A stretch of DNA of 64,000 nucleotides from Mycolicibacterium elephantis DSM 44368 (GCF_004014805.1 NZ_ATDN01000001.1:62001-126000), one strand, 5' to 3'; shown: positions 27,271 to 36,946, counted from the stretch's first letter. The notes: generated by a model not told the origin, from the letters alone. Translations and numbers: made by a program.

Positions 27271-28479
27271 CTGACCGGCTCACGAACCACCGCGGTAGAC
27301 AACCCGGCGGGATACGACGGCGCGGCCCGCGCCACGGGTGGGCCGGTCATCGAGATCGACCATGTCACGAAACGGTTCGGTCACTACGTCGCTGTCGCGG
27401 ACGCCGACTTCGCCATCGCATCCGGGGAGTTCTTCTCCCTGCTCGGACCGTCCGGTTGCGGCAAGACCACGACGTTGCGGATGATCGCCGGGTTCGACGG
27501 CCCCACCGAGGGCGCGATCCGGCTCGAGGGCGTCGACGTGTCGCGGGTCCCGCCGCACAAACGCAACGTGAACACGGTGTTTCAGCACTACGCGCTGTTT
27601 CCGCACATGTCGGTGTGGGACAACGTCGCCTACGGACCGCGCAGCAGGAAGATGGACAAGGCCCACGGAAAGGGCACGGTGCGCAAGCGCGTCGACGAGC
27701 TGCTGGAGATCGTGCGGCTGACCGACTTCGCAGAGCGCCGACCCGCCCAACTGTCCGGTGGCCAACAGCAGCGCGTTGCGCTGGCTCGTGCACTGGTGAA
27801 CTATCCAAGCGCGCTGCTGCTCGACGAACCACTCGGCGCGCTCGACCTCAAGCTGCGCCAGGTCATGCAGTTCGAGCTCAAACGCATCCAACGCGAGGTC
27901 GGGATCACGTTCGTCTACGTGACCCACGACCAGGAGGAGGCGTTGACGATGAGCGACCAGATCGCGGTGATGAACGCGGGCAACGTCGACCAGATCGGCA
28001 CGCCCACAGAGATTTACGATCGCCCCTCGACGGTGTTCGTCGCCAGCTTCATCGGCCAGGCCAACCTGTGGGCGGGCACCCAGACCGGCCGCGCCAACCG
28101 CAACTTCGTCGAGGTCGACGTGCTGGGAACGACGCTGAAGGCCCGCCCCGGTGACACCACGATCGAACCCGGCGGTCACGCGACGCTGATGGTGCGCCCC
28201 GAGCGCATTCGGGTGTCGATGGAAGCCCCGACCGGCGATGTCGCGACGGTGGGCGCGACCGTCACCGACCTGACGTTTCAGGGACCGGTGGTGCGGTTGT
28301 CGCTGGCCGCCCCGGACGGGTCGACGATCGTCGCGCACGTCGGCCCCGAACAGGACCTTCCCCTGCTGCGGCCGGGAGACCACGTACACGTGTGCTGGGC
28401 ACCGGACGCGTCGCTGGTCCTTCCCGCCGCCGACATCCCCACCGCCGAGGATCTCGAAGAGATGCTCGACGACACCTGA
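27271..28479 (+). CDS. potA: Spermidine/putrescine-type ABC transporter ATPase
   Basis: 402 residues if translation begins at CTG 27271. No ATG or GTG exists before the conserved [12 protein letters not shown], whereas GAGGAGGAT lies six bases before this CTG; a TTG at 27229 has no ribosome site. Domains: Walker [11 protein letters not shown]-loop [11 protein letters not shown], signature LSGGQQQR, Walker [14 protein letters not shown]-loop YVTHDQEEA, then a TOBE domain from about residue 285. It energises the importer formed with the next three genes. The two halves of the operon follow the usual potA-D-B-C arrangement of actinobacteria. Confidence 0.92.
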   Translation: MTGSRTTAVDNPAGYDGAARATGGPVIEIDHVTKRFGHYVAVADADFAIASGEFFSLLGPSGCGKTTTLRMIAGFDGPTEGAIRLEGVDVSRVPPHKRNVNTVFQHYALFPHMSVWDNVAYGPRSRKMDKAHGKGTVRKRVDELLEIVRLTDFAERRPAQLSGGQQQRVALARALVNYPSALLLDEPLGALDLKLRQVMQFELKRIQREVGITFVYVTHDQEEALTMSDQIAVMNAGNVDQIGTPTEIYDRPSTVFVASFIGQANLWAGTQTGRANRNFVEVDVLGTTLKARPGDTTIEPGGHATLMVRPERIRVSMEAPTGDVATVGATVTDLTFQGPVVRLSLAAPDGSTIVAHVGPEQDLPLLRPGDHVHVCWAPDASLVLPAADIPTAEDLEEMLDDT

Positions 28480-28529
28480 GCATCGATCCGCCTGTTCCCC
28501 CTCGCCCCTCGACGAAAGGCGCCGCCGTC

Positions 28530-29717
28530 ATGCCGTCTCACCACGACGCACTCGACCCCCGGGTGCTCTCCCGGTTCGCGACGAACCGCACCTCGCGGCG
28601 CCGCTTCATCGGTGGGAGCGCCGCGGCCGCCGCGATGGTGCTCGGCCCGTCGTTCGTCGCGGCGTGCGGATCCGAAAGCGGCACTTCGGAAACCACCACC
28701 CAGGCGGGCGGACCGGCCGGCGGCACCCTGCGGATCTCGAACTGGCCGCTGTACATGGCCGACGGCTTCATCGCCGCGTTCCAGGACTCCTCGGACATCA
28801 CCGTCGACTACAAAGAGGACTTCAACGACAACGAGGAGTGGTTCGCCAAGGTCAAGGAGCCGCTGTCGCGCAAACAGGACATCGGCGCCGACCTCGTGGT
28901 GCCCACCTCGTTCATGGCGACCCAGATTCGTAACCTCAACTGGCTTAACGACTTCACCGAGGGCAGCGTGCCCAACAAGAAGAACCTGCGGCCCGACCTG
29001 CTCAACGCCCAGATGGATCCGGGCCGAAAGTTCAGCGCGCCCTACATGACCGGCATGGTGGGGCTGGCGTACAACCGGGCTGCGACCGGACGCGACATCA
29101 CCACGATCGACGACCTGTGGAATCCGGAGTTCAAGGGAAAGGTGAGTTTGCTCTCCGACGTTCAGGACGGCCTCGGCATGATCCTGCTGTCCCAGGGTGG
29201 CGATCCGGCGGCGCCGACGACCGAATCGGTGCAGAAGGCCGTCGACCTGGTCCGCGAACAAAAGGACAACGGCCAGATCCGCCGCTTCACCGGCAACGAC
29301 TACGCCGAGGACCTGGCCGCGGGCAATGTCGTGATCGCCCAGGCCTATTCGGGTGATGTGGTGCAGCTGCAGGCCGACAACCCGGATCTGCAGTTCGTGG
29401 TCCCCGAGTCCGGCGGCACCGACTTCCTCGACACCATGGTGATCCCCTACACCACGCGAAACCAGCCCGCGGCCGAGGCGTGGATCGACTACGTCTACGA
29501 CCGGGCCAACTACGCCAAGCTCATCGCGTTCACGCAGTTCGTGCCCGTGCTCTCGGATATGACCGACGAGCTCAACAAGATCGACCCGGGATTGGCGAAC
29601 AACCAGCTGATCAACCCGCCGCAGGAGACCATCGACAAGATCACCGCGTGGGCGCCGCTGGCCGACGAGCAGAAGCAGGAGTACGCCTCCATGTACGCAG
29701 CGGTCACCGGCGGTTAG
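28530..29717 (+). CDS. potD: Polyamine ABC transporter substrate-binding lipoprotein
   Basis: 395 residues. A twin-arginine leader (SRRRFIGG, about residues 20-27) precedes a lipobox-like VAACGS, so it is probably exported folded by Tat and lipidated. The mature domain starts LRISNWPLYM and continues with EDFNDNEEWFAKV, typical of PotD/PotF-type solute-binding proteins that capture spermidine or putrescine. ISNWP-type ligand-site residues are present, but the exact ligand cannot be decided. It is co-transcribed with potA (50 bases upstream) and followed 3 bases later by potB. Confidence 0.9.
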   Translation: MPSHHDALDPRVLSRFATNRTSRRRFIGGSAAAAAMVLGPSFVAACGSESGTSETTTQAGGPAGGTLRISNWPLYMADGFIAAFQDSSDITVDYKEDFNDNEEWFAKVKEPLSRKQDIGADLVVPTSFMATQIRNLNWLNDFTEGSVPNKKNLRPDLLNAQMDPGRKFSAPYMTGMVGLAYNRAATGRDITTIDDLWNPEFKGKVSLLSDVQDGLGMILLSQGGDPAAPTTESVQKAVDLVREQKDNGQIRRFTGNDYAEDLAAGNVVIAQAYSGDVVQLQADNPDLQFVVPESGGTDFLDTMVIPYTTRNQPAAEAWIDYVYDRANYAKLIAFTQFVPVLSDMTDELNKIDPGLANNQLINPPQETIDKITAWAPLADEQKQEYASMYAAVTGG

Positions 29718-29720
29718 CCG

Positions 29721-30596
29721 ATGGCGGGCGTCGCCGCCAGCGGCCGACAGCGCAGCAGGATCGCTCCCTATCTGATGATCCTGCCCGCGATGGTGTACCT
29801 CGCGGTGTTCTTCGTCATCCCGTTCGTCTCACTGGCGCGCATGTCGCTGTCGACCGCCAGCGGCTCGATTTTCCTTCCCACACTGACGTTCTCGTGGGAC
29901 TTCGCCAACTACGCCGAAGCGTTCAGCAGGTATCAGGACCAGATCCTTCGCTCGTTCGGCTACGCGATCACCGCGACATTGCTGTGCGTGCTGCTGGCCT
30001 ATCCCCTGGCCTACGTGATCGCGTTCAAGGCGGGCAGGTTCAAGAACCTGATCCTCGGCTTGGTGCTGTTACCGTTCTTCGTGACGTTCCTGATCCGCAC
30101 CATCGCCTGGAAAACCATACTGGCCGATGACGGTTGGGTGGTCAGCGCGCTGGGCACCGTCGGCCTGCTCCCCGGCGAGGGACGGCTGCTCTCGACGAGC
30201 TGGGCGGTGATCGGGGGCCTGACCTACAACTGGATCATCTTCATGATCCTGCCGCTGTATGTCAGCCTGGACAAGATCGACCCGCGGCTGCTCGAGGCGT
30301 CCAGGGACCTGTACTCGTCGAACGTGCGCAGCTTCACCAAAGTGGTTCTGCCGCTGTCGATGCCGGGCCTGCTGGCCGGCAGCCTGCTCGTCTTCATCCC
30401 GGCCTCCGGTGACTTCATCAACGCCGACTATCTCGGCAGCACGCAGACCACGATGATCGGCAACGTGATCCAGCAGCAGTTCCTGGTGGTCAAGGACTAT
30501 CCGGCGGCCGCCGCGCTGAGCATGGTGCTGATGGCGATCATCCTGGCGGGTGTGCTGCTCTACACCAGGGCGCTGGGCACCGAGGAGCTGGTATGA
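29721..30596 (+). CDS. potB: Polyamine ABC transporter permease
   Basis: 291 residues with about six transmembrane helices. The cytoplasmic EAA loop is LLEASRDLYSSNVRSFTKVV, followed by LPLSMPGLLAGSLLVFIPA, which contacts the PotA ATPase. The N-terminus APYLMILPAMVYLAVFFVIP is the typical first helix of the PotB/CysTW permease type. It overlaps potC by four bases (ATGA), so the two permeases of the heterodimer are made together. Confidence 0.92.
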   Translation: MAGVAASGRQRSRIAPYLMILPAMVYLAVFFVIPFVSLARMSLSTASGSIFLPTLTFSWDFANYAEAFSRYQDQILRSFGYAITATLLCVLLAYPLAYVIAFKAGRFKNLILGLVLLPFFVTFLIRTIAWKTILADDGWVVSALGTVGLLPGEGRLLSTSWAVIGGLTYNWIIFMILPLYVSLDKIDPRLLEASRDLYSSNVRSFTKVVLPLSMPGLLAGSLLVFIPASGDFINADYLGSTQTTMIGNVIQQQFLVVKDYPAAAALSMVLMAIILAGVLLYTRALGTEELV

Positions 30597-31438
30597 CGAT
30601 CTCGGCGGTGGCGTCGGCCACCAGCCCGGCCCCGCCGAAATCCGTCAAGGGCGACCGCAAGTGGGGCGACATCCTGCTGCGGATCGTGGCCGCGCTGGTG
30701 CTGCTGTACCTGTTCCTGCCGATCTTCGTGATCGTGCTGTTCTCGTTCAACGACCCGAAAGGCAAGTTCAACTACACCTGGCAGGGTTTCACGCTGGACA
30801 ACTGGGCGGACCCGTTCAAGTATCCGGCGCTGACACAGGCGCTGATGCTGAGCATCAACGTCGCCGCGGTGTCCACCGCCGTCGCGCTGGTGCTCGGTTC
30901 GCTGGTGGCCATTGCCCTTGTCCGGCAACGGTGGCGCGGACAGCGGGCCGTCGACACCTTCCTGGTGTTGCCGCTCACCGCCCCGGAAGTCGTGATGGGG
31001 GCCGCGCTGCTGGTGCTCTTCCTCGACCTGGGCTGGGCCACCGGCTATCTGACGATCGTGTTGGCGCATATCGCCTTTGAGGTGAGCTTCATCGCGATGA
31101 CGGTGCGGGCGCGGGTGCGCGGGTTCGACTGGACGCTGGAGGACGCGTCGATGGACCTGGGCGCCAGCCCGACCCGGACGTTCTTCAAAGTGACGCTGCC
31201 GCTGGTGGTACCCGGCATCGTCGCGGCCGCGATGTTGTCCTTCGCGTTGTCGCTCGACGATTTCATCATCACCTACTTCGTCAGCGGGTCCACGGTGACC
31301 TACCCGCTGTACGTGAACGCGGCGGTGAAGGCCGCGGTGCCGCCACAGATCAATGTGCTCGCGACGGCCATCCTGGTGATCAGCCTGGCGCTGCTGGCCG
31401 CCGGAACGTTGTACCGGCGCAGACGAATCGACGGCTAG
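30593..31438 (+). CDS. potC: Polyamine ABC transporter permease
   Basis: 281 residues, the second permease of the importer, with about six transmembrane helices after a 25-residue cytoplasmic lead. Its EAA loop reads LEDASMDLGASPTRTFFKVT, followed by LPLVVPGIVAAAMLSFALS, and then LDDFIITYFVSG, a PotC hallmark. It ends the operon and converges with an EamA exporter gene 4 bases downstream, leaving almost no room for a separate terminator. Confidence 0.92.
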   Translation: MTISAVASATSPAPPKSVKGDRKWGDILLRIVAALVLLYLFLPIFVIVLFSFNDPKGKFNYTWQGFTLDNWADPFKYPALTQALMLSINVAAVSTAVALVLGSLVAIALVRQRWRGQRAVDTFLVLPLTAPEVVMGAALLVLFLDLGWATGYLTIVLAHIAFEVSFIAMTVRARVRGFDWTLEDASMDLGASPTRTFFKVTLPLVVPGIVAAAMLSFALSLDDFIITYFVSGSTVTYPLYVNAAVKAAVPPQINVLATAILVISLALLAAGTLYRRRRIDG

Positions 31439-31442
31439 CGCC

Positions 31443-32312
31443 TTACGACCCGACTTCGGCGGGAACGGGCGCGGGCCGGGCGCCTCTGCGTGCCGCGCCG
31501 ATGCCGGCGGCCACCACGAAACAGATACCGACCACGCCCAACGCGTGCGGCACCTGACCCAGCACCGCCAGGCCGACGAGCATCGCGAACGCCGGTTCGA
31601 GCGCCATCAGCGTGCCGAACGCCGCAGTGGTCAGGCGCCGTAACGCCAACATTTCCAGTACGAACGGCAACAGCGGCAGCAGGATCGCCAGGCCGATGCC
31701 GATCAGCAGGAGGTCCACCGTCATCCGCGGAATCACCACGGGCCCAACGCCGGCGGTGGTCACCAGGGCGGCCACCGGCATCGACACCGCCAACCCGTTG
31801 ATGCCCGCGACCTTGTCGCCGACGCGCTGGGTCAGCAGGATGTACCCGGCCCAGCAGACCGCGGCGCCCAGCGCGTACAGCACGCCGACGGCGTCGGCGG
31901 CGCCGTCCCACGGCCGGGTCAGTAGCACCACGCCCAGCGCCGCCAGCCCGGGCCACAGCACCCGGTCGCGGCCCCGGCCGTAGGCCACGGCAACGCCGAG
32001 CGGCCCGAGAAATTCGATGGCGCTGGCGGTGCCCATCGGGATGCGGTCGAGCGCCGCCATGAACAGCAGCGTGATGCCCGCCGTGACGACCCCGAGCAGC
32101 GCGCAGATGCCGAACGTGGCCCAGGTGAACGCCGCCGGGCGCGGCCGGACGACGACGAGGATCAGCACGCCGGCCCACGCCAGCCGCAGCCAGGCGGCCC
32201 CCTCCACGCCGATGCGGTCGATCAACGTGACCGCGATGGCCAGGCCCAGCTGGACGGACAGCATCGACGTCAGCGCCATCAGCGCGCCGGTGCGTACCTG
32301 CCTGGCAGCCAT
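31443..32312 (-). CDS. EamA-family transporter (RhtA-like)
   Basis: 289 residues and ten predicted hydrophobic helices in two EamA repeats. The second repeat contains [20 protein letters not shown], and the first contains [17 protein letters not shown]. This pattern resembles RhtA-type threonine/homoserine exporters, though substrates in mycobacteria are untested. It is the downstream neighbour of the methanethiol methyltransferase-like gene on the same strand, 33 bases apart, so the two may share a transcript. Confidence 0.82.
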   Translation of the reverse strand: MAARQVRTGALMALTSMLSVQLGLAIAVTLIDRIGVEGAAWLRLAWAGVLILVVVRPRPAAFTWATFGICALLGVVTAGITLLFMAALDRIPMGTASAIEFLGPLGVAVAYGRGRDRVLWPGLAALGVVLLTRPWDGAADAVGVLYALGAAVCWAGYILLTQRVGDKVAGINGLAVSMPVAALVTTAGVGPVVIPRMTVDLLLIGIGLAILLPLLPFVLEMLALRRLTTAAFGTLMALEPAFAMLVGLAVLGQVPHALGVVGICFVVAAGIGAARRGARPAPVPAEVGS

Positions 32313-32345
32313 CCATGCATTGAACGTGACGGGCGCTGCCTGCGT

Positions 32346-33146
32346 CTACGCGATATCGGTGCCCGCCGGTTGTCGCTGACCGCCGGCTGTCGCGGGGTGG
32401 CGCGCGGTGAGGTGCGGCACCAACATCGGCACGCTTCGGCGGTAAAGCTGGTATTCGTTGCCGAGTGTGCCTGCCAGGTCGCGCTCCTCGAGCTGGATGC
32501 CCACCAGGATGTAGCCGGTGGTGACCGCGGCGAACAGCAGCCGCCCGCCCGACATCGTCGGCGCGGCCCAGAACGCGATGAGGAACCCCAACAGCAGCGG
32601 GTGGCGCACCAACCGGTACAACAGCCGGACCTGGAACGGCACGTCGGTGTAGGGCTGTCCCCGCCACGCCAGATACACCTGCCGCAGACCGAACAGGTCG
32701 AAATGGTTGATCAGGAATGTCGCGGCGAACACCATCGCCCAGCCGAGCCAGAACAGCGTCCAGATCGCCAGCCGGCCTGCGCTCGACGTGACGTCCCACA
32801 CCGCGAACGGCACGGTGCGCCACTGCCAATACATCAGCAGCAGCGCCGCGCTGGCCAGCAGCACGTAGGTGCTGCGCTCGATGGCCGGCGGGATCACCCG
32901 GGTCCACCACCGCTTGAAGGCCGGTCGGGCCATCACGCTGTGCTGGACGGCGAACACCGCGAGCAGTGCCACGTTGATCGCCACCGCCTGGCCCAGCGGC
33001 GCCGCGATGCCGTGTGACACGCTGCGCGGAACGGCGATATCGCCGACGAACCCGATGGCATACAGGAATGCGACCACGAAAACGGCGTAGCTGACCACGC
33101 CGTAGCTGACGATGAGAATTCGGCTCACGGCCTTATTACGGTTCAT
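32346..33146 (-). CDS. mddA: Methanethiol S-methyltransferase-like membrane protein
   Basis: 266 residues from the ATG at 33146 (the longer frame would begin with TTG). It is an NnrU/isoprenylcysteine-methyltransferase-like integral membrane protein with about six helices. Characteristic segments are FAVQHSVMARPAFKRWW, ERSTYVLLASAALLLMYWQW, NHFDLFGLRQVYLAWRG and YRLVRHPLLLGF, the RHP motif belonging to the SAM-binding region. This set matches MddA, which turns methanethiol into dimethyl sulfide. Specificity versus other NnrU-like proteins is not proven. Confidence 0.78.
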   Translation of the reverse strand: MNRNKAVSRILIVSYGVVSYAVFVVAFLYAIGFVGDIAVPRSVSHGIAAPLGQAVAINVALLAVFAVQHSVMARPAFKRWWTRVIPPAIERSTYVLLASAALLLMYWQWRTVPFAVWDVTSSAGRLAIWTLFWLGWAMVFAATFLINHFDLFGLRQVYLAWRGQPYTDVPFQVRLLYRLVRHPLLLGFLIAFWAAPTMSGGRLLFAAVTTGYILVGIQLEERDLAGTLGNEYQLYRRSVPMLVPHLTARHPATAGGQRQPAGTDIA

Positions 33147-33194
33147 ACGGTGATGTTGGTTCAACGCAGCGCGTCAAAACATGAGGCAAGTGCC

Positions 33195-34814
33195 TCAAAT
33201 GCCGCGATCGACCTCGTCGACCAAGCCCTGCTGCAGGGCATACATGCTGGCGCCGATACGGTTTGACACCCCGATCTTGGCGTAGGTGCGCTCGACGTGA
33301 TTGCGTGCCGTCTTCTCGCTGATCACCAGCGCTTCGGCGATCTCCCTGTTGGAGGCACCGCGGGCGACGAGGCACAACACCTCGATCTCGCGCGGGGTGA
33401 GGCCGCCGGGACGGCGCACGGGGCGGTGCGCACGTTGTCCTGCGGCATGCAGAACCGCCTCCACCGCCGTCGCATCGAGTTCGCCCACTCGTACCCGCTC
33501 CTCGAGCCTGCGCGCCGCGGATGAGGAGGACAGTTGTTGGCGGTAAGGGCGTGGCTCACAACCGGATTGGTAGCTCACCGCGGCCGCCAGGATGCGGTCG
33601 GGTCTGCTGAGCGCGGCGCCGGAGAGGCCGCGCGGATACCCGGTGCCGTTGACACACTCGTGGTGGTTGCCCGCGAGTTGCGCAACGCGTTCCAGGCCTC
33701 GCACCTGGCTGAGGATGCGCACCGTCAGATACGGGTGCAGCCGAACCCGCTCGAACTCGGCTGCGGACAAGGGGCCTGGTTTGGACCACACCTGGTTGGA
33801 CACCCCGATGCGCCCCAGATCGTGGACGTGGCCCGCCCGCCGGGTCATCGCGACCGTGTCGGCATCGAGCCCGCACGCCGCCGCCGCGTCTCCGGCGAGC
33901 TGACCCACCCTTCGTGAATGCCCCAGCGTGAACGGACATTTCAAATCGACGAAGTCGCCGAGCGCGATGAGGATCTTGTCCAGCGCGTGCTCATCCAAGC
34001 GCTGGCCATGTTCGGGTGCCTCGCGTAGCGCCGCGCCCCACGCATCGCCGGCCGGTGGGCCGGCCAGGATATCGTCGGCGTGCGCGACGAACGTGTCGAC
34101 AAGATGCGGGTCGAACTGTCCGCCGCGTCTGCGGCGCGCCATCGCGACCGCGCCCTCCACACCCCTGATCCGGTGGTGGACCTCGGCCAGTTCGGCGAGC
34201 TGGGCGACGCGCGTCTGCACCGGTATCGCGTCGCCGTGTGCGCCCGCCGGTAACCCGCCGCCGTCGTAGCGTTCGAAGGCGAAAGCCAAGGCCGACTGCA
34301 CATCCGGGCCCAGCCCGATCCGGTCGGCGAGCAGGGCCGCCGAGGTGCAGTGCGAGTGGATCAGTTGGGACAGGCGCCCTCTGGCGTTGGTGAACAAGGT
34401 CGTCATGACGCTCAACCGGTGCATCAACGGCTGACCGCGGCCGACGTTGCTCATCAAGAACCACAGATACGGCAGCCCCGACCAGTCCAGCAGGTGGGAG
34501 TCGCGGCGCACGGCGATGTCGTCGCCGAACCAGCCGGCGTACTCGTGGGAGTCCGCGTGGCATCCGATCCACAGGATCAGGGTCGTGTAGTACACGCAGT
34601 CGCGTTGGGCGGGGCTCAGACCCAGCCGGTCGGCCAGCCGGGTGGCGATCAACGCCGAACGCAACATGTGCTCGGCGGGCTGCCCGAGGCCGAGGTCGAT
34701 CGCCACCGACAGCGCGGCCAGAAGCTCCGCCCGGCGCGGCAATTCGGCCGTCTCCGATTCCGGCCGGTGCAGTGCCATGGGCTGATTGTGCACGTCTCGG
34801 CCGGTGTTGATCAC
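33195..34814 (-). CDS. HD-GYP domain protein with LuxR-type DNA-binding domain
   Basis: 539 residues from GTG 34814, whose first bases overlap the preceding gene's stop (GTGA); an ATG at 34778 is the alternative. A degenerate first HD/GYP-like half (ERYDGGGLPAGAHGD) is followed by a better one with GHSRRVGQLAGDAA, HVHDLGRIGV and HHECVNGTGYPRG at about residues 290-400. The LuxR helix-turn-helix is at the end: GGLTPREIEVLCLVARGASN followed by REIAEALVISEKTARNHVER. HD-GYP domains degrade cyclic di-GMP or act as sensors, so this is probably a signal-responsive transcription factor. Confidence 0.87.
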   Translation of the reverse strand: MINTGRDVHNQPMALHRPESETAELPRRAELLAALSVAIDLGLGQPAEHMLRSALIATRLADRLGLSPAQRDCVYYTTLILWIGCHADSHEYAGWFGDDIAVRRDSHLLDWSGLPYLWFLMSNVGRGQPLMHRLSVMTTLFTNARGRLSQLIHSHCTSAALLADRIGLGPDVQSALAFAFERYDGGGLPAGAHGDAIPVQTRVAQLAELAEVHHRIRGVEGAVAMARRRRGGQFDPHLVDTFVAHADDILAGPPAGDAWGAALREAPEHGQRLDEHALDKILIALGDFVDLKCPFTLGHSRRVGQLAGDAAAACGLDADTVAMTRRAGHVHDLGRIGVSNQVWSKPGPLSAAEFERVRLHPYLTVRILSQVRGLERVAQLAGNHHECVNGTGYPRGLSGAALSRPDRILAAAVSYQSGCEPRPYRQQLSSSSAARRLEERVRVGELDATAVEAVLHAAGQRAHRPVRRPGGLTPREIEVLCLVARGASNREIAEALVISEKTARNHVERTYAKIGVSNRIGASMYALQQGLVDEVDRGI

Positions 34815-35563
34815 CGGATCGAGATCGTGGTTTCGGCGGCCCGGTGCCGTGCCGGGTCGAACGACTCGAAATGCCCGGAGCCGACGACGAAGATCCCGCG
34901 CTGCGGAGGACGAAAATCGGCGAGCCGATCCTGCCGGTCGAGCGGCCCCACCGGTCCCAGGTCCTCACCTCGCCACAACGCGCGTGACCCGGCCACCGCC
35001 CACAACTGCGTCGGCGCGATCATGAACCGCTGACCGTTGGGAGCAAGACCGGCAAGCCTGACCCGCCCGCTGCGTAGCACCGGCCCGGCGACCCGCCCGA
35101 GCACCGCGAGCGCCGACCGGTTCGTCCAGGTCCCGGCCGGCAGCCGCCGTCCGATGCTGCTCATCAGCCGCGTGCCGGGGGTCGTCTCCAGCTCGATCGT
35201 CCAGTCGAGCAGCCCCGCGATCCGCACCAGCAGCGACCACGGCGTCAGCCAGGCGACGTCGATGTCGCATTCGATCGGGTCCCGCGTCGCGGCGCTGAAG
35301 TACCGCGAGCAACTCTGCTGGCCGGGCGTGGTGGCATAGAACGACCACTCTCCTGACGGATCGCGATGCCACACCGATCGGTAGGCGGGTGAGAACGAGG
35401 TCGCCGGGAAATCCCGCAGGGCCAGGTAGTGCCCGCTTCTGAACGGCAGGCCCATCACGCCGTAGCCGACAAACCGTTCGTCGTCGCCCGGGGGCAGGGT
35501 GGCGTTGCGCACGACGGCCCCGGCCGCCTCTGAGGGTGTGAGTGTGTTCGTCATACCCCGCAT
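34811..35563 (-). CDS. Conserved protein of unknown function
   Basis: 250 residues; an in-frame ATG nine bases downstream of the chosen start is equally possible. No signal peptide. Segments such as GLPFRSGHYLALRDFPATSF, YRSVWHRDPSGEWSFYATT and DIDVAWLTPWSLLVRI suggest a beta-rich fold, and I do not recognise a family function. It sits directly upstream of the HD-GYP/LuxR regulator with a GTGA overlap, so the two are almost certainly one operon and perhaps functionally connected. Confidence 0.75.
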   Translation of the reverse strand: MRGMTNTLTPSEAAGAVVRNATLPPGDDERFVGYGVMGLPFRSGHYLALRDFPATSFSPAYRSVWHRDPSGEWSFYATTPGQQSCSRYFSAATRDPIECDIDVAWLTPWSLLVRIAGLLDWTIELETTPGTRLMSSIGRRLPAGTWTNRSALAVLGRVAGPVLRSGRVRLAGLAPNGQRFMIAPTQLWAVAGSRALWRGEDLGPVGPLDRQDRLADFRPPQRGIFVVGSGHFESFDPARHRAAETTISIR

Positions 35564-35701
35564 GGTCGGCCGCCCGCCGGCCGCGGCGCATGGGGCGTCT
35601 GCCTCATCTCGGGATGACGGTAGCTACGGAGATCTGCATGACGGCTGCGATCGCCCGCCGGTTCACGACCCCTTCGCAGATCTCGCGGCGATGCTGCTCC
35701 G

Positions 35702-35932
35702 TCAGGCGACCTGGCCCGCAGCACCGCGGCGGTGCGTGTCCGTCGACCACAGATGGGCGCAGCCCGGGCACTGCATGTGCACCACGGTGGCGTCGTTGCC
35801 CAGCAGGTATTGCCAGTGCTCCGAGCAGTTGCGGCCATTCTCGCAATCCGCGCATCCCACGCCGTGGCGGCAGTTGGGACAGTCAAGCCAGACCCGACGG
35901 GCGCGGTCGGCGGTGGGATCAATCGGCAGCAT
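35702..35932 (-). CDS. Small cysteine-rich protein, probable zinc ribbon
   Basis: 76 residues from the ATG at 35932. Cysteines occur as DCPNCRHGVGCADC, then NCSEHW and QCPGC, enough for one or two zinc sites. No catalytic domain is recognised. It starts inside the last 14 bases of the DUF6400-like gene, so both are translated from one message. The 138 bases between its stop and the next gene hold only a GAGATCTGC/GCAGATCTC inverted repeat with a wide loop. Confidence 0.7.
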   Translation of the reverse strand: MLPIDPTADRARRVWLDCPNCRHGVGCADCENGRNCSEHWQYLLGNDATVVHMQCPGCAHLWSTDTHRRGAAGQVA

Positions 35933-36149
35933 GGTCCACCGTCCGATCGGGCAGCACCCCGGCAGCGACCAGGTCGTCGTAGATCCGCTGCTGGTCGGCA
36001 TCCAGATCGGAGTACAGCATCTCGTATGCGCGCTGTTCCTCGGCGAGCACCGCGATGGGGTCCCAGTCGTCGCCGACGGCCTCCAGCACCGCGGTCCGCC
36101 GCCTGGCCTCGTCGAGGGTCAGGTCATAGACGAAGTCGAGACCTGCCAT
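35919..36149 (-). CDS. DUF6400-like small protein
   Basis: 76 residues from an ATG with GGAGGT upstream. It is acidic and mostly helical: FVYDLTLDEARRRTAVLEAV, DPIAVLAEEQRAYEMLYSDL, DADQQRIYDDLVAAGVLP. This matches my memory of DUF6400, a short actinobacterial family without known function. It is first in a two-gene unit with the cysteine-rich protein. An inverted repeat lies 38-53 bases upstream of the start and may control it. Confidence 0.75.
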   Translation of the reverse strand: MAGLDFVYDLTLDEARRRTAVLEAVGDDWDPIAVLAEEQRAYEMLYSDLDADQQRIYDDLVAAGVLPDRTVDHAAD

Positions 36150-36186
36150 ACCGGTACCTCCAAACCATTCGTGAATACAGCGAAAG

Positions 36187-36202
36187 GTTAGGGTGCCCTA
36201 AC
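36187..36202. promoter_or_regulatory. Inverted repeat GTTAGGG-TG-CCCTAAC
   Basis: Seven-base perfect arms are separated by TG. The site lies 38-53 bases upstream of the DUF6400-like gene and just past the end of the metallo-beta-lactamase gene. Metalloregulator boxes of the DtxR/IdeR type also carry TTAGG...CCTAA, but the alignment to the IdeR consensus is poor (about 12 of 19 by eye). It could be an operator or a short hairpin. Confidence 0.4.
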
Positions 36203-36250
36203 TAGAGGTGGCCGGGCAATGACGCACGTCACATGTCATCGCCGATTGCG

Positions 36251-36946
36251 TCACACGTGGGCGGTCAGCCAGTGCCGCTGACGGCGGACGAACTCCGCGT
36301 CGACGACGGCGCCGTGGCCGGGCACGTAGATCGCGGCGGTGCCGCCCACCTCGAGCAGCCGCTCCAGCGTGACGGGCCAGGCCGCCGGATCGGAGTCGTC
36401 GTCGATACAGGGGTCGCCGGATTCCTCGACGAGGTCACCGCAGAACACCACGGTGACCTCGGATGCCGGCACGATCGCGATCAGATCGTGGTCGGTGTGA
36501 CCCCGCCCGGGGTGGCCGACTGTGACGGTGACGTCTCCCAGGTCGACGGCGGCGCTGTGGACAAGGTGTCGCGGTTCGGGCAGAGCGGCGATCGCGCGGT
36601 CCACCTCTGCGGCGTCGGCACCGTACCTGGCGGCGTCGGTGCGCAGGTGGTCACGACGATCCGCCATGGTCGCCGCCACCTGCGGCGCGCAGTAGATCTC
36701 CGCGTCCGCAAATGCGCCCGATCCGAGGATATGGTCAAAGTGGTTGTGGGTCAGCAGGATATGGCTGACGGCGCGGTGTCCCATCGCCTCGACGTCGGCG
36801 GCGATGGCGTCGGCTTCGGTCAGGGTGGTGCCGGTGTCGATCAACAGGGTCCCGGCGCTACCGGCCACCAGCCCGATGGTGACGTCGAGAAACGGTAGGC
36901 GGCAGCGGAATACGGCGTCCGCCAGACGCTCCCACGCGTAGTTCAC
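36251..36946 (-). CDS. Metallo-beta-lactamase-fold hydrolase
   Basis: 231 residues from GTG 36946, which overlaps the xylulokinase stop as GTGA; the longer frame upstream is kinase sequence read in another frame. The metal-binding signature THNHFDH is at about residues 72-78, followed by [27 protein letters not shown] and a final YVPGHGAV histidine. Such enzymes hydrolyse thioesters, lactones or phosphodiesters. Coupling to a sugar kinase might suggest a sugar lactone, but this is speculative. Confidence 0.85.
   Translation of the reverse strand: MNYAWERLADAVFRCRLPFLDVTIGLVAGSAGTLLIDTGTTLTEADAIAADVEAMGHRAVSHILLTHNHFDHILGSGAFADAEIYCAPQVAATMADRRDHLRTDAARYGADAAEVDRAIAALPEPRHLVHSAAVDLGDVTVTVGHPGRGHTDHDLIAIVPASEVTVVFCGDLVEESGDPCIDDDSDPAAWPVTLERLLEVGGTAAIYVPGHGAVVDAEFVRRQRHWLTAHV

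Noticed and set aside
31435..32910. 491-codon minus-strand frame over the EamA gene and methyltransferase
   Set aside because: It is a shadow in another frame of the same strand; hydrophobic helices belong to the annotated frames.
35604..35855. 83-codon minus-strand frame ending in a helix-turn-helix-like stretch
   Set aside because: It overlaps the cysteine-rich gene in another frame and has no ribosome site; the resemblance is weak.
36187..36202. Inverted repeat considered as an IdeR iron box
   Set aside because: By eye only about 12 of 19 bases agree with the consensus, fewer than usual functional sites, and the symmetry centre differs.
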